A stretch of 64,000 nt of DNA from Paenibacillus sp. Lineage in GTDB: Bacteria; Bacillota; Bacilli; Paenibacillales; Paenibacillaceae. The stretch is from positions 1-64,000 of the forward strand of contig JAIRVF010000135.1 of the NCBI GenBank assembly GCA_031254035.1, written 5' to 3'. The notes beneath the pieces were generated by a model that was given only the letters and a program-made list of their open reading frames with translations, searched no databases and had not been told where the DNA came from. Numbering within the stretch: position 1 is the first letter of the stretch; each line of letters begins with the position of its first letter. The position numbers and the translations under genes are program-made. Shown here piece after piece: positions 41,296 through 49,821 of this stretch.

Positions 41296-43266
41296 ATGTC
41301 AGAACAACAAGATTTTTCAAGACATCAAAGCTTATTTCAGACAAATATCGAAATGGCGTCTCCTAATGATTCTTCTGATTTATGGTTGAAGGAGATGGAC
41401 ATTACTGAATATGATTTGCCATATATAAAGCAGGTTCTAGAGCAATCTTTTGAGGATTGGCGGAAGGAGACGGGACCGCTGCCTCTTTCGAAGCATTCCA
41501 GTTGGGCAATCATGGATTATAAGGGGGCTTATGCCACCGGTGAGAAATCGGTACAAGCATTGCTTGAGAGGTCCCATGCTGGACTGCTGCAGCATTGTTT
41601 GCAGTCTCATGAGCTGGTTTATGACGTGATTGATTTACCAGACGATCCGTTGTATGAAGAGAAGGCGCTATGCTTGGTGCCTATTCTGTCACGAAGCGGG
41701 CAACTGCTCATTGCCATACTGGCTTGCGCTCTCCCGCGGCATTTTGCCGATACATCCAGCCTAGATACAGTTGAAGCGACCGCCTTGCATTATCATTCCT
41801 GCTTTTTCAGGCGTTATGAATACATATTCGTATCCGATGTCATGAAGGTTCAAAAAAATGCCGAACGTGAAGCAAGCAGACGGTCGATACTTTTCCAGAT
41901 CATGCAGCGGATGCATGACCAAATTGACGTAGGCACGGTGCTAACGGAAGTGCTGGACAGCATTGCCGTTCTGTATCCTTCCATTGAGCTCAGTCTTTTG
42001 ATGTCACAGGACCACCAGCACAGCAATCCGAGGGTCAAGCCTTTAGTATTCCATCCATGGGGTGAGGACATATGTGTGCGAGCCTTTATGGACGGGAGGC
42101 TGATGATTCAGGACTGCAAAGAAGAGGATAACTTGGAAATCGCTATTCCTCTTGGGGGTAAACAGGGCATATACGGCGTATTTCATTTGAAAATGACACA
42201 GGAACTCAAGGAAGATCTCGATCTGCAGTTGATTACGATGATGATTGACACAGCCGGCAACGCCTTTGAAAACGCTAAGCTGTACGAACAGTCCAATCTG
42301 CTGATTCATGAGCTCCGTCTTATTAATGAATTGACGCAGCGGTTGAATCAGAGTTTGCAGCTTTCGAACATCTATGAGTTTGCGAATGAGGAATTGTTAA
42401 ATATATTCAATGCGGACTATTGCTGCTTTCTTCAATTTAATGAGGAGCGAAATATGCTGAAGGTCATGTCCTGTAACGTCCCTTCGCTATTGGAGGATTT
42501 TTTCAACAAGGATTATGGTTTCGGCGGGCTTGTATTCGAGAAGGAAGAACCAATCATCCTGTCCGATTATCATTTGAACATGAAGGTATCCTCCAAATTG
42601 ATGGAGATCACAGGGTCCCAGTCCCTAATTGCGACACCGCTAACGTTAAACGGCAAGGTTATGGGAGCAATACTGCTGACGCACCGCAGCCCGCATTTCT
42701 TTTCCTACGACAACTATCGGCTGTTGCAAACGCTGGCGAGCCACATCGGCCTATCGGTCAGTAATGCGCTGCTTCATGCGGAGCTCCGGCGTATGGCGAA
42801 CAGAGATATGCTTACTGACATGTATGCCCGGCATTACTTGGATGAAACGATTCAGAATTATCAGATAAATGATTTTTGCGGCTCATTGATCCTCTTGGAC
42901 ATCGACCAATTCAAGAAAGTGAACGACACGTACGGCCATCAAAAGGGCGACAAAATATTGAAGCAGGTCAGCGAAATCGTGAAAACTTCTATCAGACCTA
43001 TCGATATTCCCACACGTTGGGGTGGGGAGGAGCTTGCTGTATATTTGCCACAACTTGGCGTACATCAGGCGATGAAGGTGGCCGAAAACATCCGAGCGCG
43101 GGTAGCGGAGGAGACGGATCCAGGTGTAACCGTATCAAGTGGAATTGCAGAATGGTGCATCGTCGATGATCTGGTTAGCGTGGACAGCCTTTTTTATAGG
43201 GCCGACATGGCACTGTACCGCGCAAAAAACAGTGGCCGCAACCAGATTCAAATCGAAGACATTTAA
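41296..43266 (+). CDS. GAF-GGDEF diguanylate cyclase
   Basis: ATG 41296 follows TAAAGGAGC. The 656-residue cytoplasmic protein has two GAF-like sensory regions (about 190-330 and 340-500; IATPLTLNGKVMGAILLTHR, ASHIGLSVSNALLHAELRRM). A C-terminal GGDEF domain follows: DMLTDMYARHYLDE, LLDIDQFKKVNDTYGHQKGD and RWGGEELAVYLP, where GGEEL is an active-type signature. RPID five residues before it is an RxxD inhibitory site for c-di-GMP feedback. It should make c-di-GMP in response to an unknown cytoplasmic signal. Confidence 0.92.
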   Translation: MSEQQDFSRHQSLFQTNIEMASPNDSSDLWLKEMDITEYDLPYIKQVLEQSFEDWRKETGPLPLSKHSSWAIMDYKGAYATGEKSVQALLERSHAGLLQHCLQSHELVYDVIDLPDDPLYEEKALCLVPILSRSGQLLIAILACALPRHFADTSSLDTVEATALHYHSCFFRRYEYIFVSDVMKVQKNAEREASRRSILFQIMQRMHDQIDVGTVLTEVLDSIAVLYPSIELSLLMSQDHQHSNPRVKPLVFHPWGEDICVRAFMDGRLMIQDCKEEDNLEIAIPLGGKQGIYGVFHLKMTQELKEDLDLQLITMMIDTAGNAFENAKLYEQSNLLIHELRLINELTQRLNQSLQLSNIYEFANEELLNIFNADYCCFLQFNEERNMLKVMSCNVPSLLEDFFNKDYGFGGLVFEKEEPIILSDYHLNMKVSSKLMEITGSQSLIATPLTLNGKVMGAILLTHRSPHFFSYDNYRLLQTLASHIGLSVSNALLHAELRRMANRDMLTDMYARHYLDETIQNYQINDFCGSLILLDIDQFKKVNDTYGHQKGDKILKQVSEIVKTSIRPIDIPTRWGGEELAVYLPQLGVHQAMKVAENIRARVAEETDPGVTVSSGIAEWCIVDDLVSVDSLFYRADMALYRAKNSGRNQIQIEDI

Positions 43267-43275
43267 CGAATGAAT

Positions 43276-43311
43276 GAGTGACCTGTATGAGAGGCAGGCA
43301 CTCTTTTTTTT
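43276..43311 (+). terminator. Terminator of the GGDEF gene
   Basis: GAGTG(A)CCTG / CAGGCACTC stem followed by eight T. Confidence 0.8.
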
Positions 43312-43324
43312 GTGATGATACTCG

Positions 43325-43340
43325 TTGTGGGGTTGTTTTG
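43325..43340. repeat. Fragment of the GTGGGGTTAT repeat family
   Basis: TTGTGGGGTTGTTTTG matches the right end of the repeat at 20648 with one change. Confidence 0.4.
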
Positions 43341-43405
43341 TGTGCTAGCTGCATAATCTTTTTGGGGGAAGGCAAACCTAAGGCAAAATGTCATAGTAGA
43401 GGTAT

Positions 43406-44248
43406 ATGAAGATGAAAAATCGGAGCATAGGGCGACGAGTTGCGATAGTCTTGCTGTGTATGAGCACATGTATGTGGTTGGGAGGCTGCGGTCTTATAAA
43501 TAATGACAATAATCCGGAGGAGTTATACATACAAACGCTTAGTGGGCTGGCCGGAGAGGATTCATTTACTTTCACCGGGAAAGCTGCCATCCGGACCCAG
43601 ACGCAAAAAGGATTCCGGCAGAGCATCGCTTATAAGGGCACTCTGACCGAGCATGACAAACTGACCATCCGGAGCATGCAGCCTGCACAAACAGCAGAAG
43701 CAGAAACTTCCAAACCGATGAAGATCAGCAATTATCATGCGGCTGAGTCCGGATTCCGCCGTCAGGATAGTCAGTGGATGCATTTATCCAGCAAAGGGGA
43801 CGGCTTGATGAACTCATCTCTGGCGCGGTTTAATCCTCTGGCACAGCTTGATGCGATCAGCAGGCTTCCCAAACAGGTCAGAGAAGCTTCGAGTGCGGCA
43901 CGAGGAACCAAGGTGCTCCGGATCGAACTGACGCCTACGGCAGCCAAACAATGGCTTTCGGAGCAGTTAGAGGGGGAAATGTTGACCATCCGGAAGCAGG
44001 CCGAGACAATGGACCAAATCCGTTCGTATCAGGAAAAACGAAAGCTGGCGGATATATGGAATAAAGGCAACGCCCAAATGAAGCAAATGCTTGATCATTC
44101 CGAGTTTGGAATGGTTTATTACTTGACGATCGACAAAAGATCCGGTTTACCGCTTAAGCTCTCTTCGGAAAGTAAGATCCGCTATCTCAATCAACACAAC
44201 CAGGAGGAGCAGGAGACACTTGTAAATGACGTCTCTTTCGCTCCTTGA
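43406..44248 (+). CDS. Lipoprotein of unknown function
   Basis: ATG 43406 (or 43412) follows AGAGG. The 280-residue protein has a lipoprotein signal with lipobox WLGGC at about residue 28. The mature part has FTFTGKAAIRTQTQKG and LPKQVREASSAARGTKVLRI, then a C-terminal half with TPTAAKQWLSEQLEGEM and MVYYLTIDKRSGLPLKLSS. This beta-strand style is seen in LolA-like or DUF-type lipid-binding lipoproteins. It should be anchored on the outer face of the membrane; the function is unknown. Confidence 0.75.
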   Translation: MKMKNRSIGRRVAIVLLCMSTCMWLGGCGLINNDNNPEELYIQTLSGLAGEDSFTFTGKAAIRTQTQKGFRQSIAYKGTLTEHDKLTIRSMQPAQTAEAETSKPMKISNYHAAESGFRRQDSQWMHLSSKGDGLMNSSLARFNPLAQLDAISRLPKQVREASSAARGTKVLRIELTPTAAKQWLSEQLEGEMLTIRKQAETMDQIRSYQEKRKLADIWNKGNAQMKQMLDHSEFGMVYYLTIDKRSGLPLKLSSESKIRYLNQHNQEEQETLVNDVSFAP

Positions 44249-44361
44249 AGATTTCTAGGTTTTCAGCTGACTGAAATGGAAGGAAGATGCTACAATAGTA
44301 AGCGATTAAAATTAACCTTTGTTCAAATACTTTTTGTGCGGGGTATGGGAGGAATAGATAT

Positions 44362-45477
44362 ATGCGTGATCCAAGAATTCAGAAACTGGCTGAAAATCTG
44401 GTCGGTTATTCGGTAAACGTTCAGCCGGGCGAAAATGTTCTGGTCGAAATGATTGGTCCTGAACGCGATTTGTTGAAGGCTATTATTGAAGAGGTACATA
44501 AACGCGGGGGAAATCCGTTTGTTGAACTGACGGACAGATCCGTTCAGCGCGCCATGCTTATGAATGCGACCGAGGAGATGGTAAAGACCTGGGGTGAGCT
44601 TGATCTAGAACGCATGAAGAAGATGGACTGCTACATCGGCATCCGCGCCGGTGAAAACGTTAATGATCTTTCTGATGTGCCGGATGAGAAAATGCGCTTG
44701 TATAACACACTGTACAACCATCCCGTTCATAGCGGACAGCGGGTAAATCACACGAAATGGGTCGTGCTCCGCTATCCGAATGCGAGCATGGCGCAGCTGT
44801 CCAATAAAAGTACGGAAGCCTTCGAGGATTTCTACTTCGATGTATGCAACCTGGATTACGCCAAAATGGACAAGGCCCAGGATCCGCTTGCAGAGCTGAT
44901 GAGAAAAACGGATAAGGTCCGCATCGTTGGACCAGGCACCGACCTTAGCTTCTCGATTAAAGGCATTGGCGCCACTAAATGCGCCGGCGAGAAAAACATT
45001 CCGGACGGCGAAGTGTACAGCGCACCTGTCCGTAATTCCGTAAACGGAACGATTAGTTACAATGCAAGCACCGTGTATCAAGGCATTACCTTTGAAAATA
45101 TTAAATTTACATTCAAAGACGGTAAAATCGTTGAAGCAACAAGCAATGATACCGAGCGGCTGAACCAAATTCTTGATTCTGACGAAGGCGCGCGTTATAT
45201 CGGCGAGTTTGCAATTGGATTTAATCCGTATATTTTGCATCCAATGAAGGATATTTTATTTGATGAAAAGATCGCAGGCAGCATCCACTTTACGCCGGGA
45301 CAAGCTTATGAGGATTGTGACAACGGAAATCGTTCTTCGATCCACTGGGATATCGTTTTGATTCAACGCCCGGACTACGGCGGCGGGGAGATTTATTTTG
45401 ACGATGTGCTGATCCGCAAAGATGGCATTTTCGTCATTGATGAGCTGAAAGGTCTGAATCCTGACCAATTGGTATAA
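44362..45477 (+). CDS. M29 family aminopeptidase
   Basis: ATG 44362 follows GGGAGG. The 371-residue protein fits the thermophilic aminopeptidase (M29/AmpS) family: LAENLVGYSVNVQPGENVLV, GTDLSFSIKG, CAGEKNIPDGEVYSAPVRNS (metal-binding Glu), GEFAIGFNP, HFTPGQAYEDCDNGNRSSIHWD and the closing IYFDDVLIRKDG. It is a metal-dependent cytoplasmic dimer that removes N-terminal residues from peptides. It is transcribed alone or with the HPr-like gene 110 bases downstream. Confidence 0.92.
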   Translation: MRDPRIQKLAENLVGYSVNVQPGENVLVEMIGPERDLLKAIIEEVHKRGGNPFVELTDRSVQRAMLMNATEEMVKTWGELDLERMKKMDCYIGIRAGENVNDLSDVPDEKMRLYNTLYNHPVHSGQRVNHTKWVVLRYPNASMAQLSNKSTEAFEDFYFDVCNLDYAKMDKAQDPLAELMRKTDKVRIVGPGTDLSFSIKGIGATKCAGEKNIPDGEVYSAPVRNSVNGTISYNASTVYQGITFENIKFTFKDGKIVEATSNDTERLNQILDSDEGARYIGEFAIGFNPYILHPMKDILFDEKIAGSIHFTPGQAYEDCDNGNRSSIHWDIVLIQRPDYGGGEIYFDDVLIRKDGIFVIDELKGLNPDQLV

Positions 45478-45586
45478 TCTTTGAAAAAAGAACTATAAAC
45501 CCTTGCACGAGTAAGCAAATTCAATGTATCATGAAAGTGGTAAAGCGAATATTATACCTGATACCAAAAGCTACGGAGGGATTCCA

Positions 45587-45832
45587 ATGTCCAGTAATAA
45601 CGCAGCTGTAGTGGAGATCGCCCAAACAGCGGGCAAGTTTACATCTTCAATCGTTCTTCAGGCTGACAACAAGTACATCGATGTAAAAAGTATTCTGGGT
45701 TTGTTCACGACCCTTGTTAGCAATAAAGGCTATGAGCTTCATGTTCATGGTCCGGATGCGGATGAGGCTAAAGCGGCCATGAAAGAAGTGTTTTCCAAAC
45801 ACGATCTGAAAGTCGATGTTGTTGAAGACTAA
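45587..45832 (+). CDS. HPr-like protein lacking the phosphorylatable histidine
   Basis: ATG 45587 has GGAGGG 7 bases upstream. The 81-residue protein aligns with HPr from about residue 17 onward: QTAGKFTSSIVLQADNKYID, then VKSILGLFTTLVSNKG, then HVHGPDADEAKAAMKEVF. The regulatory Ser46 equivalent is Ser35 in KSILGL. The HARPA loop with His15 and the first strand are absent, and no remnant lies upstream in frame. It cannot act as a PTS phosphocarrier. A Crh-like role with CcpA through Ser phosphorylation is plausible but unproven. Confidence 0.7.
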   Translation: MSSNNAAVVEIAQTAGKFTSSIVLQADNKYIDVKSILGLFTTLVSNKGYELHVHGPDADEAKAAMKEVFSKHDLKVDVVED

Positions 45833-45841
45833 ATCGCAAGG

Positions 45842-45879
45842 AAAAGCGTCTTGCCTGACTCCGGCAGGGCGCTTTTTTA
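45842..45879 (+). terminator. Strong terminator after HPr-like gene
   Basis: AAAAGCGTCTTGCCTG / CAGGGCGCTTTTTT stem with T tract. Confidence 0.85.
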
Positions 45880-45906
45880 AGATTATAGTATAGTATTTAT
45901 AGGTGG

Positions 45907-45923
45907 TTTTGTGGGGTTATTTA
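45907..45923. repeat. Fragment of the GTGGGGTTAT repeat family
   Basis: TTTTGTGGGGTTATTTA equals the right end of the repeat at 20648. Confidence 0.45.
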
Positions 45924-46010
45924 ACGGAGGTTCTTGTATTGGGCTTTGATTTCGTCTAATATTAGAGAAGAGAACCAGGGTGTTACTTTTGGACATAGGG
46001 GGGAAGATGC

Positions 46011-46304
46011 ATGACTTCTTCTGAACTGCAGGAACAGTTGAACATCAAAGCAATTAGTCTTCTACAAGAAGATGCAGATAAAATACAAAAGCTCATTGAA
46101 GTACAAATGGAGAATCTGGCAACCCGCTATTGCCCTCTCTATGAGGAAGTGCTGGACACCCAGATGTACGGATTTTCAAGAGAAGTTGACTTTGCGGTCA
46201 GAGCAGGGCTGCTTCCTGAAGCTGCAGGCAGACAACTTGTCAGCCAGCTTGAGCGTAATCTGGCGATCCTCTACGAGGCACTGAATAAGAAAGAAGCAGA
46301 ATAA
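46011..46304 (+). CDS. ylaN: YlaN family protein (UPF0358/DUF1507)
   Basis: ATG 46011 follows AGGGGGGAA. The 97-residue protein matches YlaN: AISLLQEDADKIQKLIEVQM, CPLYEEVLDTQMYGFSREVD, FAVRAGLLPEA. YlaN is a small cytoplasmic protein linked to iron metabolism in Bacillus and Staphylococcus. ftsW lies nearby, as in B. subtilis, but cax and an Asp23 gene are placed between. Confidence 0.92.
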   Translation: MTSSELQEQLNIKAISLLQEDADKIQKLIEVQMENLATRYCPLYEEVLDTQMYGFSREVDFAVRAGLLPEAAGRQLVSQLERNLAILYEALNKKEAE

Positions 46305-46334
46305 GCCTGCTTCCACCCGCAAATCTGCATGATA

Positions 46335-46372
46335 AAAGCATGAACTCCTTGTTTGGAGTCCATGCTTTTTTT
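46335..46372. terminator. Terminator between ylaN and cax
   Basis: AAAGCATGAACTCC / GGAGTCCATGCTTTTTTT stem; a bidirectional role is plausible between convergent genes. Confidence 0.85.
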
Positions 46373-46389
46373 GTCAATTGCGTGATAAG

Positions 46390-47460
46390 TTATACCATGA
46401 AGAAGGAAACGCCAAGAATCAAATAAACGACTAGCAGCAACAATCCTTCATACCAGTTGGTTTTGCCATCCACAATAATGGATTTGGCGATAAACACCGA
46501 TACCCCGATCGCCAGCAGTTCAATTACGGTGAATACGAGGTCCATCGTATTGCCGAAGAAAAAGCTTGCAAACACAAGTACCGGAGCGACAAACAAAGCG
46601 ATTTGTAGACTGCTGCCCACGGCGATTTCCACGGCGGCACCCATTTTGTTTTTCATCGCGAGGATGATCGCGGCGCTGTGCTCAGCGGCATTTCCGATGA
46701 TGGCCACGAGGAATGCACCAACGAACAACTCGCTAAGGCCGAAGCGGCTGGTGAACATCTCCAGTGTTCCGACAAGCCATTCACTGATGAAAGCAACCAT
46801 TACGGTAGCGATGATCAAATAAAGAATGGATTTGCCTCTCGACCATTCCGGAACATGCTCATGCGGGAGACCTTCTTCCGTATCCTCCGTAACATCAGAG
46901 AGGTAATTTTTATGCGTGATCATGGAGAAAATCAGCCAGGCGATGTAAGCCACGATCAGTATTCCGGCAACGATGAGGCTGAGCACCTTTGTATCGTTCG
47001 TCGTGATGGAATTGGTACTCAGAAATACGGCGGGAACAAATAAGGCGATGACGGAGACAATCATAAGCGAACCGTTCATACCGGCAAGAGAGACGTTGAA
47101 GCTTTGTATCTTAAACTTCAGGCCGCCCGCAAAAATACTCAGACCAAGCACCAGTAGTAAGTTGCCAATAATTGAACCTGTCAAGCTGGCCTTAACCATA
47201 TCGAATAAACCTTCTTTGACGAGGAAAATCGCGATGATCAGTTCAGCCGCGTTGCCAAAGGTTGCATTCAGGAATCCACCCAGCCGCTGACCTGCATAAT
47301 GAGCCACGCTCTCGGTTGCTTTGCCTAGGAAGCCTGCTGTGAATATCACAGAAATTGCTGACAGAATGAACTGAAGCGTTGGGTCCCACCCCGCATAGTG
47401 CCCAATCGCACTTACTACAAAGAAAGCGATCAGTAAAAAAGGGAACAACCATTTTTTCAA
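46390..47460 (-). CDS. cax: Ca2+/H+ antiporter (CAX)
   Basis: The 356-residue membrane protein has about 11 helices and the two CaCA-type motifs: GGFLNATFGNAAELIIAIF in the first half and VAIIGNAAEHSAAIILAM in the second. The acidic residues in GNAAE form the cation path. A short hydrophilic loop with EDTEEGLPHEHVPEW lies in the middle. It expels calcium using the proton gradient; B. subtilis YfkE is a homologue. It is monocistronic. Confidence 0.92.
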   Translation of the reverse strand: MKKWLFPFLLIAFFVVSAIGHYAGWDPTLQFILSAISVIFTAGFLGKATESVAHYAGQRLGGFLNATFGNAAELIIAIFLVKEGLFDMVKASLTGSIIGNLLLVLGLSIFAGGLKFKIQSFNVSLAGMNGSLMIVSVIALFVPAVFLSTNSITTNDTKVLSLIVAGILIVAYIAWLIFSMITHKNYLSDVTEDTEEGLPHEHVPEWSRGKSILYLIIATVMVAFISEWLVGTLEMFTSRFGLSELFVGAFLVAIIGNAAEHSAAIILAMKNKMGAAVEIAVGSSLQIALFVAPVLVFASFFFGNTMDLVFTVIELLAIGVSVFIAKSIIVDGKTNWYEGLLLLVVYLILGVSFFMV

Positions 47461-47610
47461 TTTTCGACACCTCTAATGATATGCAGGATAAAGATTCTTT
47501 TACAATATACCCAAAACATGTTGGATTGTAAACAAATCTTGAGGTTGGTATTTGCTTTTGGGCCCTGTAGGAATTACAATATTTATAATGAGATTGAAGG
47601 AGGATGGGAT

Positions 47611-47997
47611 ATGACTGAACAGCTTCAACTGGAGACGGGAACCATCCGGATATCGGATGATGTCGTATCGAAAATTGCCGGTCTTGCGGCACTGGAAACC
47701 CCGGGCATCGCTGCCATGTCGGGTGGACTATCCGAAGGATGGGCCAAACGTCTGAGCGGGAAAAACGTGCAAAAGGGTGTTACCGTGGAAGTAGGGCAGC
47801 TTGAGGCGGCCATTGACCTGCGGATCATCGTTTTGTATGAAACGCCAATTCATGAGGTTTGCCGTATGCTGCAGTCAAATGTGCGGGAAGCAGTGGAAAG
47901 CATGACTGGCCTTCGGGTGGTTGAGGTCAACATCAAAGTTGAAGGCGTTGCTTTCAAGGATGATTTGATCGAAGACGCTTCGGTACGTGCGAAATAA
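47611..47997 (+). CDS. Asp23/Gls24 family envelope stress protein
   Basis: ATG 47611 has GAAGGAGG 9 bases upstream; the open frame to 47476 lacks a better start. The 128-residue protein matches the Asp23 family: GTIRISDDVVSKIAGLAALE, TPGIAAMSGG, GVTVEVGQLEAAIDLRIIVL, VREAVESMTGLRVVEVNIKV. It is cytoplasmic or membrane-associated and linked to cell envelope stress. It is transcribed alone and converges on ftsW. Confidence 0.9.
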   Translation: MTEQLQLETGTIRISDDVVSKIAGLAALETPGIAAMSGGLSEGWAKRLSGKNVQKGVTVEVGQLEAAIDLRIIVLYETPIHEVCRMLQSNVREAVESMTGLRVVEVNIKVEGVAFKDDLIEDASVRAK

Positions 47998-48026
47998 TAA
48001 GCTGATATTAAGGTGAAAATGCAAAG

Positions 48027-48062
48027 AAAAGAGACTACACGGACCTCCGGTAGTCTCTTTTA
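48027..48062. terminator. Bidirectional terminator between asp23-like gene and ftsW
   Basis: AAAAGAGACTAC / GTAGTCTCTTTT perfect stem; it overlaps the ftsW stop region. Confidence 0.85.
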
Positions 48063-49264
48063 ACATTTACGGATTTGACAACTTCCTGTTTAGCAGGCTG
48101 ATTGACCGATCTCGAAATGCTAAGCATAATTCCCATGGCGAACATCATGACGAGCAGGGAGGAGCCTCCATAACTGATAAAAGGGAGGGTAACTCCCGTG
48201 AGTGGGATAGTCTGCGAAACACCGCCGATATTAACAAACGCCTGAATGGCGAACAGACCCATGATCCCGATGCCCACCAGCGTTCCAAAAGGGTCCGGAC
48301 ACCTGAGTGCGATAAGGATTCCCCGCCAAATGAAATAAATATATACCAGCAGAAAAAGACTTGTTCCTATGAATCCGAATTCCTCCGCCAAAACGGGGAA
48401 AATGAAGTCATTGTACGGGTTTTTAATATAGTTCAGCTTTTGGATGCTTTTCCCGAAGCCTGTACCCGTCACCTGGCCATTCCCGATTGCTGTCAAGGCC
48501 TGGATCAAATTATACCCCGTATCTTCCGGGTCCTTAAAGGGGTCGATCCAGGCTGTAATCCGTCCTATTTTGTAATTTGTTGACTGTGTTTGTGGTACAT
48601 CACTATGCGTTAAGGATTTAATTAGGTAGTTCGCCCCTAGCACAAGGCTTGCCCCAAGTACCAACAAGGCAGCGGAGCCCAGCATATGTTTTAGACTGGC
48701 GCCTCCCGCATAGATGATGATTGCACTGGTTGCCACGAGAATCAGGGTCGAGCCCAGATCCGGCTGCATCATGATCAGCCCGGCTACAAAGCCGACAATG
48801 ACCATGACTGGAATATAACCCGTCCGTAAATCCCTGAACCGCTCCCCTTTTTTGGAGATCAAGGCGGAGAGATACAGGATGATTGTAATCTTGGCAAGCT
48901 CCGTCGGCTGGATTCCGAGCCCAGCAATCTGCAGCCAGCTCGAGGCGCCGTTGATGCCTTTGGTAAAGGGTACGAGCAAAAGAAAAATTACGGTTACGAA
49001 AAACATGGGGACAAACAACTTTTTATATTTGCTGTAATGGATGTTCATGGCGATAAACATCACAAAGGTTCCGAGAATAGCCCATATGAACTGCTTTTTC
49101 GTGAAAAGAAGCGGGTCATTGTGGAATTTACTGCTGGAAATGGTGAGACTTGAACTGGCGCTAAACACCATGACCAGCCCAAAACCGACCAACAGAAAAG
49201 TAAGGATAAGCAGTTGGAAATCCGGCGTCCCTTTCTTCCTCGGTTGGGGTTTTTCTTGATTCAT
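48035..49264 (-). CDS. ftsW: FtsW-type lipid II polymerase (SEDS family)
   Basis: The 409-residue protein has ten membrane helices and SEDS signatures: FGLVMVFSASS in helix 1, GASSWLQIAGLGIQPTELAK (GxQPxExxK), AIGNGQVTGTGFGKSIQKL, PYNDFIFPVLAEEFGFIG and GVTLPFISYGGSSLLVMM. It polymerises glycan strands at the septum with a class B PBP. The choice of FtsW over RodA or SpoVE rests on ylaN synteny and the soluble N-terminal RKKGTPDFQ, so it is probable rather than certain. Confidence 0.88.
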   Translation of the reverse strand: MNQEKPQPRKKGTPDFQLLILTFLLVGFGLVMVFSASSSLTISSSKFHNDPLLFTKKQFIWAILGTFVMFIAMNIHYSKYKKLFVPMFFVTVIFLLLVPFTKGINGASSWLQIAGLGIQPTELAKITIILYLSALISKKGERFRDLRTGYIPVMVIVGFVAGLIMMQPDLGSTLILVATSAIIIYAGGASLKHMLGSAALLVLGASLVLGANYLIKSLTHSDVPQTQSTNYKIGRITAWIDPFKDPEDTGYNLIQALTAIGNGQVTGTGFGKSIQKLNYIKNPYNDFIFPVLAEEFGFIGTSLFLLVYIYFIWRGILIALRCPDPFGTLVGIGIMGLFAIQAFVNIGGVSQTIPLTGVTLPFISYGGSSLLVMMFAMGIMLSISRSVNQPAKQEVVKSVNVKRDYRRSV

Positions 49265-49276
49265 AAAGGACCTGCC

Positions 49277-49624
49277 CTAAGCTTCCAACGCAGCTTTGAA
49301 TTGCTGGATCTTTTGATTGGCTGTGCTGAGTATCTTGGATGGAATCGGAGTTTCGTATTCCAAGCCATGAGGGAAGGTCGTTTTACCCATGTAAACGGCT
49401 TCGATTTCAAGCACAGTGTCCGGCTTTTCCAGCTTTCCTTCTACGGCGCGTGTATTCATGCGCAGAAAGTATTCGGAGTTCGTGTCCTTGTCTTCGATTT
49501 TGTAATCGTATGTAGCGCGTGTGTATTCCCACTGCCAGCGTATGAATCCTGTCTTTTCAGCAACTTCGTCCATAAATGCCAGGTCACTTTTTTGGCCGAC
49601 AAGCCCAGTGTTTTCGAAAATCAT
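49277..49624 (-). CDS. YugN-like family protein
   Basis: The 115-residue protein fits the YugN-like family: FENTGLVGQKSDLAFMDEVA, GFIRWQWEYTRATYDYKIED, YFLRMNTRAVEGKLE, MGKTTFPHGLEYE. It is cytoplasmic and of unknown function in Bacillales. The start ATG 49624 follows AAGGAGG. It is close behind ftsW in the same direction and may be its upstream neighbour in the transcript. Confidence 0.85.
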   Translation of the reverse strand: MIFENTGLVGQKSDLAFMDEVAEKTGFIRWQWEYTRATYDYKIEDKDTNSEYFLRMNTRAVEGKLEKPDTVLEIEAVYMGKTTFPHGLEYETPIPSKILSTANQKIQQFKAALEA

Positions 49625-49821
49625 CCTATAAAATCCTCCTTATTTAAATACCTGTAAAGTTCTTTAATCATGATATTATGTTTCAAGCACTTGTGCAAGC
49701 CTTCCCACTGCGGGAGACATACCTCATTTACCGTGTTTCTGTTACAATAGAAAAAAGGCATTGTAACCAAGTTGTGGAAACGAGGCGGCTCTATAATTCT
49801 AAGGTGAGAGGACGTATACAT

